A DNA stretch of 64,000 nt, taken from Verpa conica (taxonomy: Eukaryota; Ascomycota; Pezizomycetes; Pezizales; Morchellaceae). Under the pieces are notes generated by a model that did not search any database, had not been told where the DNA came from, and saw nothing but the letters and a program-made list of their open reading frames with translations. The stretch is from assembly GCA_033030425.1 (NCBI GenBank), contig JAUFSD010000004.1, positions 1,860,001-1,924,000 on the forward strand. The letters are read 5' to 3'. Made by a program: the position numbers and the translations under genes. Positions 57,801 through 64,000 of the stretch are shown here, piece by piece. Each line of letters begins with the position of its first letter. Positions within the stretch are counted from its first letter, which is position 1.

Positions 57801-60800
57801 AAAGGAATTTCATGTAAGTCAGCCCCGTTGATTTCTAGATATATATCTATGCTTCTAAGTCTTATACTGTTTTGCCAGTCGACCCCCTTACACTACAAAA
57901 ATCGACCCAAAGGTTTAGACAACATCTTGAAGATATCGTCACTTCCTCTTCAACATCAAATTATCAGGACCAGCTTCAAAGTATCCATAGAAACTATGGT
58001 GAACACATATTCAAATGTTCTCGAGTACAATGCTTACATTACGTTAATGGATTTGATACCCGTAAGAGAAGGGACGAGCATTTGAATACCCATACTAGAC
58101 CCTTCCCATGTAATATTCAAGGGTGTGATTTCGTCTCGTTTGGTTTTGCGACTATAAGAGCCCTTAAAGTCCATCTTCAGCGGTATCATCAAACTCATGT
58201 CTCAGATATCGATACACAGACTCAAGGCCATTCAAACCTGAGTACTTTTCCACTCTTGGGAACACTAGACCTCGGAAAGCTCTTATTCGACTCAATATGC
58301 ACTGGGAATGTGTCGAAGGTCAAGGGCGTGTTGGAGCTTGGTGTCGGTCTAAATTCTGATAGCTTTAACGACAACGGCGAATCATTCTTACATTACGCAC
58401 TCTCGGGAGGACACAAAGATATTTTTCAGCTGCTTTTGGAGAAAGGGGCTTCTCCAAACACTCTGAATAGACAGGGAGCAACTATTCTGAACTCCGCAAT
58501 CTCTAAAGGATTAATAGCATATGCTAAGTTATTATTGCAATGGGGAGCTAGCGTTAAAGGATTTAGGAGGTGGGTAGATGCGAAGTTTGAAGTGAATAAT
58601 ATTTCTACGCCCCTGCTAGTGGCGGTTCAATTCGGAGGGAAGGAATTAGTTCGGCTCATACTCAAACAAGGAGCAGACTTAGAAAATCAGGATGCCAATG
58701 CAGCTCTCATACACGCCGTCAACAGACACAATGATAATCCGGATATTATCAAGATACTACTGGAGCAGGGGGTAAGTGTAAACACTGTATCGCCGGACGG
58801 TACTTCGGCTTTGATACTGGCAATTAGAAAAGGGCACGAGAAGTCAGTTCGACTCCTCCTCGAACAAGGAGCAGACTTAGAACATCAGGATGCCAATGCA
58901 GCTCTCATACACGCCGTCAGTGGCCGCAATGATAATCCGAATATTATCAAGATACTGCTAGAGCAGAGGGTAAATGTAAACACTGTATCGCCAGACGGTA
59001 CTCCTGCTTTAATACTGGCAATTAGAAAAAGACACGAGAAGTCAGTTCGACTCCTCCTCGAACAAAGACTAGAGTTAAAACATCAGGATGCCAGTACAGC
59101 TCTCATAGAAACTGTTAGTAGCTCCTTTGGTGGTTTGGATATTATCAGGATACTGCTAGAGAAGGGGGCCAATGTAAACACTGTATCGCCAGACGGTACT
59201 CCGGCTTTGATACTGGCGATTAGAAACAGGAAGAAGAAGTCAGTTCTACTCCTCCTCCAAAAAGGAGCGGATGTCCACTCAACAGATCAGGATGGAGTTG
59301 CAGCTCTTATTCACGCCATCAGCATCCCCATCAAAAACCCCATTAACACCTTCTCATATGAATCTATCGTCGAGATACTGCTAGAGTATGGTGTAGATGC
59401 AAACACTGTATCGCCGGGCGGTATTCCGGCTTTAATACTGGCGGTTGTAAGGGGGGACAAGATGTCAGTTCGACTCCTCCTCAAACAAGGAGCGGATGTC
59501 GACTCAACAGATCGGGTTGGAGTTGCAGCTCTTATACACGCCATCAACACCCCCTCATCCTCTGAATCAACCGCCGAGATACTGCTGGAGCATGGTGCAA
59601 ATGTAAACACTGTATCGCTAGGCGGTACTCCGGCTTTGATACTGGCGATTAGACAAGGGCACAAGAAGATAGTTCGACTCCTCCTCGAAAAAGGAGCGGA
59701 TTTCGACTCAACAGACCGGGCTGGAGATGCAGCTCTTATATACGCCATCAAAATCTCCCCATTCCCTGAATTAGCCGCCGAGATACTGCTAAAGCATGGT
59801 GCAAATGCAAACACTGTGTCGCTAGATGGTACTCCAGCTTTGATACTGGCGGTTAGAAAAGAGCACAAGATAACAGTTCGACTCCTCCTCGAAAAAGGAG
59901 CGGATGCCAACTCAACAGACCGGGATGGAGTTGCAGCTCTTATACACGCCATCAACGCCTTCCCATCCTCTGAATCTACCGTTGAGATACTGCTAGAGCA
60001 TGGTGTGAATGTACACACTGTATCGCTGGACGGTACTCCGGCTGTTGTAGAAGCATTTCGCAAGAGCACCTCACTAGCTGGACAACTCGTTGAAAAAGGG
60101 GCGTATATCGGTGCCCACTGGAAAGATATGTATGGCGAAACTGCAGTTATTTCAACCAAGATAGGAGAAAGGACCGGTACGTAGGACACTCCCGTTAGCC
60201 CTACAACTACGACCCAAGCATACATATAAATATATATGTAGCACCTTTAAACTACAGAAATCAGTACTGATCGAATACCTAATGGATATAGCTATGCTAT
60301 TTGAAGCGATATATTTTGGAGTGATAGAATTGGTTAAACGTCTTATTAAAACAAAAATAAATATCAAGTCGACAGACGATAGGACAGGGGCGAGACCACT
60401 TATCGCAGCCCTACTCAGCCCACATTATGAACACGAGATCCTTGAAATACTTTTGAACGCTGGAGCGGATGTCAATTTCCTTCCTCAGAGAACTGACTCG
60501 GCAATCTTACTTGCAGTACAAAGGATTACGGCAGATTCGGGGGCCGACACGTTGGAGCTTCTTTTGAAGCATGGTGCAAGGATCGACATCACACTAAACA
60601 GAAGTGGACAGACAGCATTACACATAATGGCGGAAAACAAAAATATATTCGCCGCTAGGGCTCTGCTGGAGAACGGAGCACGTGCTGATATACTTGATAA
60701 GTATGGGAACACAGCACTGACAATTTGGCCAGATCTTCTTAACCAAACAATACCTTCAACAAGCGAATCACAATCCTCATTAGAATTGAGTGTGCCTTTA

Positions 60801-60818
60801 TCGGTGGATGAATCATAA
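54864..60818 (+). CDS. NACHT-zinc finger-ankyrin STAND receptor (ten exons)
   Basis: Predicted exons: 54864-55136, 55202-55225, 55375-55567, 55666-56037, 56254-56835, 56884-56989, 57061-57321, 57386-57813, 57879-60176, 60292-60818 (1687 residues; all phases agree). N-terminal domain (residues 1-160) has VIEVFVQSKPDVLAFIWGPIKFLLQ after splicing, typical of a fungal STAND N-terminal family (DUF7708-like). A coiled-coil-like AEARAARQAAQKAEETTRD follows. NACHT: P-loop LLWLTGIPGAGKTFLS (about 283-290), Walker B YIFIDGLDEI, then NACHT-end motifs ARRVLGWVMCSTRPLSLSEL and VHFVHFTVKEY. Two C2H2-like fingers use Cys793, Cys798, His814, His818 and Cys824, Cys829, His845, His850. About 20 ankyrin repeats run to the C-terminus. 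Expected role: an intracellular nucleotide-switched sensor whose ankyrins bind a ligand. Confidence 0.9.
58650..60060 (+). repeat. Supra-repeats of two ankyrin units (about 200 bp)
   Basis: Within the NACHT-ankyrin gene, blocks of about 65-70 codons repeat about seven times. Each has a variable unit (GADLENQDANAALIHAV or GADVDSTDRVGVAALIHAI, then EILLEHG) and a constant unit (NVNTVSPDGTPALILAIRKG with VRLLLEQ). The constant units are almost identical in DNA; the variable units differ most. Confidence 0.88.
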
Positions 60819-63800
60819 GAGTCGATCGGGGGGGGGTGTCCCGCGCTATTGGATTTGTTTGGGTAAAGGGAGTGTGCTTGGTTACTGATTTTTGTTCATT
60901 TATTTCTGGGCTTGGCGGGGATGATGGGTTGTTTTCTTCCTGACTTCCTTTCTTTATTTTTCTTTCGATTTCTTATCTTTTCATCGTAATGAGGATGAGG
61001 GTTCTTCCCGGATCGGTTTGTTAGGGACCTGGGAGCTTTTTTTTCTATGTAAAGGTCATGCGTCATCTATATCTCACAATGATTAGTAAGTCAACCCAAG
61101 TTACTAACTACTTCCTCCAACCATCGAATATATATTCTCATGGTCGTATTAAAAGAGAGTTGGACTAATAATCTGCTAGTTGATCGATTCGTCACAGTTC
61201 TTTTCGTTCCTTTGCATTTACCCATCGTTCATATTTGATTAAGGTTAGTGACATCCGTCCCCATCTGTCATCCCGTACCTAAGTTCGATATCTAAAGGTT
61301 AGAGTTAGCACCGATTATGAGATGACGGCACAGATATGTAGTGATGGTGTTCGGAGGCACTACAGAGAGTTATTTTATTCTGCAATATTTTTTCTATATA
61401 GCGGCGGTGGTGGTGGGGATTTAGGTTTTCCCTTTGTTCAAATTAATTTATGTGTTATTTTCAGAGTATCCTGTATCATACTCTTTCTTTGTGCTAGTCG
61501 GTTTTGGTCTCTTTTTCAACTAAACAATATCTATGAAATATTTTGGACTATAAAAAGGAAGATATTACCCAACTTGATAACGGGCCTGTAGTTAGTCTGT
61601 GATCTGAAGATATGAGTACGGCGGTCTTCGAGGCGTCGTGTGAACCTACCACGCTCAAACAAGTAGGTAATAGCCCCCAATGTTTTTGAATAGCTGTTGC
61701 TCCCGCCAATGGCTTTAAAGGCAATAAGTAGCTATTACTACAGCAGCCAGTCGGTATTCTATGGTTGACCGTATCCGTGCCTATGAGGGGGTCAGGTGTT
61801 GATGGCAATTGGACGTGTCAGAAAATCCTTTCCCGAGAAGTATAGCACTCATCCCCTACTATCTTTCATTTTTCTTAGGGAGTTGGGGAGCGGAGAAGGA
61901 TAACCTAAGCGATTAATTCCTATGTAGATCGATTAGTTTGAAAGCATAATTTGACGACAACACCCATGAGCGGGTAGATGTCGCCGCAGTCAGTAGTAAA
62001 GCGGGATCTATCTTCTCTTGCTATTTAAAAGATTCATAGATCATCATGAAACATGTTACAGGGTATTCGCTCTTCGAAATTCAAGCTTTATGGGCAGCAA
62101 CAGCAGACCCGAGATAACCGGCATAGCCCTGTATTTATTAGGTGAGCCAGTTGATGAATTATCTCTCCGGAAACAACCCGGTGGGCTGCGGTGTACTGTA
62201 TCAGGATATTTGCAAACATAGGCTCATTAATTAGGACATCTCCCCTAATACCATGAGGAGGGTGACTGTGTTCCATGCACCGGCCATGTGACTACCCGAA
62301 TCATAAGATGCAATGTAATCAGCGCTAGGTGAATTAGTAAAGCTAGTAGCCTCTATGGCGAGTGGGGTTTTTGCGCTAGACTCCCCCATGGCCCGCCAGA
62401 TTTTTGTAGACGTTTCGTTAGTCCGTTGTAGGACGGCCTCAGCCGGGAGCCCATTTGGAGAAATTAGATCTCCAAAGTTAAGTGGTTTTTAGCTGGGTAC
62501 AGAGACCAATAGAGTATGAATCTAGGCCTTGTATCGGAGTCTGTGTTACTCCAAGTATTTTGTGGACTAGGGGATTCATCAACGACACGGATCATTTCTT
62601 CTGCAAGATCGTGGTTTTCGGTCAATAGAAGAAGGTTCGCAAAAGCCTAGGAATCAATTTCTCGCCTCTTGAAGGGCCCACCCTTTCCCCTCGGGGGGTA
62701 CTTTGTTCTTTGACAGCTTCCGGATCGCAAAGTCGATAGCCCTAGTATCCTATAGGTGGGAAGGACATTTTATAGTTGAGTAAGTATAGGAGATTAAAGT
62801 GATCTGTGCTAATTTATGGAAACTAGATGAGTGTACTCACTACTATTTAAATTGAGTAGATGGCCCGCCAGGATACAAATATGGGGTAATGGATGAAACC
62901 TCACGCTAGGCTCAATTAAAGATAGACTTAACTTGATGAAGCTTATTGCCGGGACTATTTTCACTATTACGAGTTATATTCTGGTGAGTCTTGCAGATAC
63001 TGTATCTTGCCCAGCCTTTGTTGAGCTTAGCGCCAAGGCTCGTGCCTCGCGCAGTCTTTAGTTCAATTACTGGGATGGTAGTATATGTCATGAGACGCAA
63101 GCGTGGATCCTTAGTCAGGGTAGGGGCATTTAAGCCCCCCGATGATGATCATTCGATCATCATCTCCTTTCTTAATAAAAATTAGTCTCTTAGTGATGAC
63201 AGTGCTTTGCTGAGTCTTTGTGACCCTAAAGCCTTACAGTATAGGTCATATTTACTACCAATCACAAGAAGGCTGGGCACGAGACAGTTGCAGATAAGCC
63301 GCACTCGTTTGTCACCGTCACCTTAACCTTACCTAACCGTGCTTATAAATTACTGAGAGTAATAGGTAGATTTCCTCGAAATTCCTGCAATAGATAGATA
63401 GATATGCTAACGTCTAAAGTATCGATTAATGTTCAGGTAGGGGTGTGGGTGATGTATGCAGAGAAGGAGAATCAAGCCCCTTGTGGGTTAGGGTTATTGT
63501 GAGCTAGTAATGGGCACTACAGTAAAAGTGCCCTCAAAACCGGCCATGATCCCAAAGTTCTATATCTCAGAAGTCTGTACAAGAGACCGGTACAGATAAT
63601 CAGAAAGGTAGAAAGTTGTGCTGTTAGAGATTGTATTACTGCGTGTTTGCCTACTCTGGTGCTAACCCCTTTCTATGAGCCGATAAGATAAGGGTGGGGG
63701 CGATAGCACAAACTATCCTGAGACCGGATTAAGCATCAAACCCTTGGCTACGGAGTAGAATTTTTATTAATAATCTAATAATTATACAAATCTTATTTTT

Positions 63801-64000
63801 CTTGCTTAGGGCGTTTATTAAGGACTCGTGATTTTCACAGCCACGACACCAAACCCCATAAAACCCTGTCAAAATCTACTCTAAAAAAACAAAAAAACGG
63901 CCCTAAGCCTAAAAATAGGGTTTTAAAAGATCTATTCAAATTCTACAATATTCTTATTATTCTAGTCACATCTGTTGTCATTGTGGCTTTTATTTGTTTT
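60819..64000. other. Gene-free right end of window
   Basis: About 3.2 kb of AT/TA-rich sequence with short frames that carry no motifs. A run of nine G lies at 60829-60837. A TTAGGGTTA stretch at 63488 is isolated. Nothing else supportable. Confidence 0.5.

Overview
The window reads as a filamentous ascomycete (Pezizomycotina) nuclear chromosome. Genes carry short introns of about 50-175 nt with GTATGT/GTAAGT-like donors, CTAAC/CTGAC-like branch sites and AG acceptors. The protein families are fungal: HET, NACHT STAND proteins, CorA-ankyrin fusions, a short secreted tyrosinase and a copia element primed by a half initiator tRNA. I cannot name the genus. The spaces between genes are long, AT/TA-rich and mostly empty, so this looks like an accessory, gene-poor region.

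Layout. 3.6-12.8 kb: a tandem pair of paralogous ten-exon genes, each joining a CorA-type membrane segment with its GMN motif to about 16 very similar ankyrin repeats. 14.3-19.3 kb (minus): a giant intron-less membrane protein with about 20 ankyrin repeats, the last dozen almost identical. 20.6-21.5 kb (minus): an acidic RING-finger protein. 21.5-27.2 kb: no gene seen. 27.2-28.7 kb: a secreted short tyrosinase/catechol oxidase. 29.6-29.8 kb: a small inverted repeat. 30.8-31.3 kb: a six-finger C2H2 protein. 32.3-35.1 kb (minus): a nine-exon NACHT STAND gene without C-terminal repeats. 36.7-38.5 kb: a HET-domain gene. 39.8-40.5 kb (minus): an unrecognised 231-residue protein. 41.7-46.3 kb: a young copia retrotransposon with LTRs, target-site duplication, PBS and polypurine tract, broken in RNase H. 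46.7-47.8 kb (minus): a polytopic membrane protein. 48.9-49.3 kb: a Tc1/mariner relic. 50.0-50.3 kb: a purine-strand minisatellite. 50.7-53.4 kb (minus): a SNF2/RING helicase with 5' damage next to a 1-kb foldback element (53.4-54.4 kb). 54.9-60.8 kb: a complete ten-exon STAND receptor with an N-terminal domain, NACHT, two zinc fingers and an ankyrin array.

Six loci (two CorA-ANK, membrane-ANK, NACHT, HET, NACHT-ANK) are of the types linked in fungi to non-self recognition and programmed cell death. Most of their ankyrin arrays show the high internal similarity expected of fast-changing recognition domains. My main hypothesis is that this is a recognition island, and that the CorA-ANK pair is a recognition array attached directly to a membrane channel. 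Exon structures were worked out by hand from splice signals, reading phase and comparison between paralogs; no search or alignment program was used.
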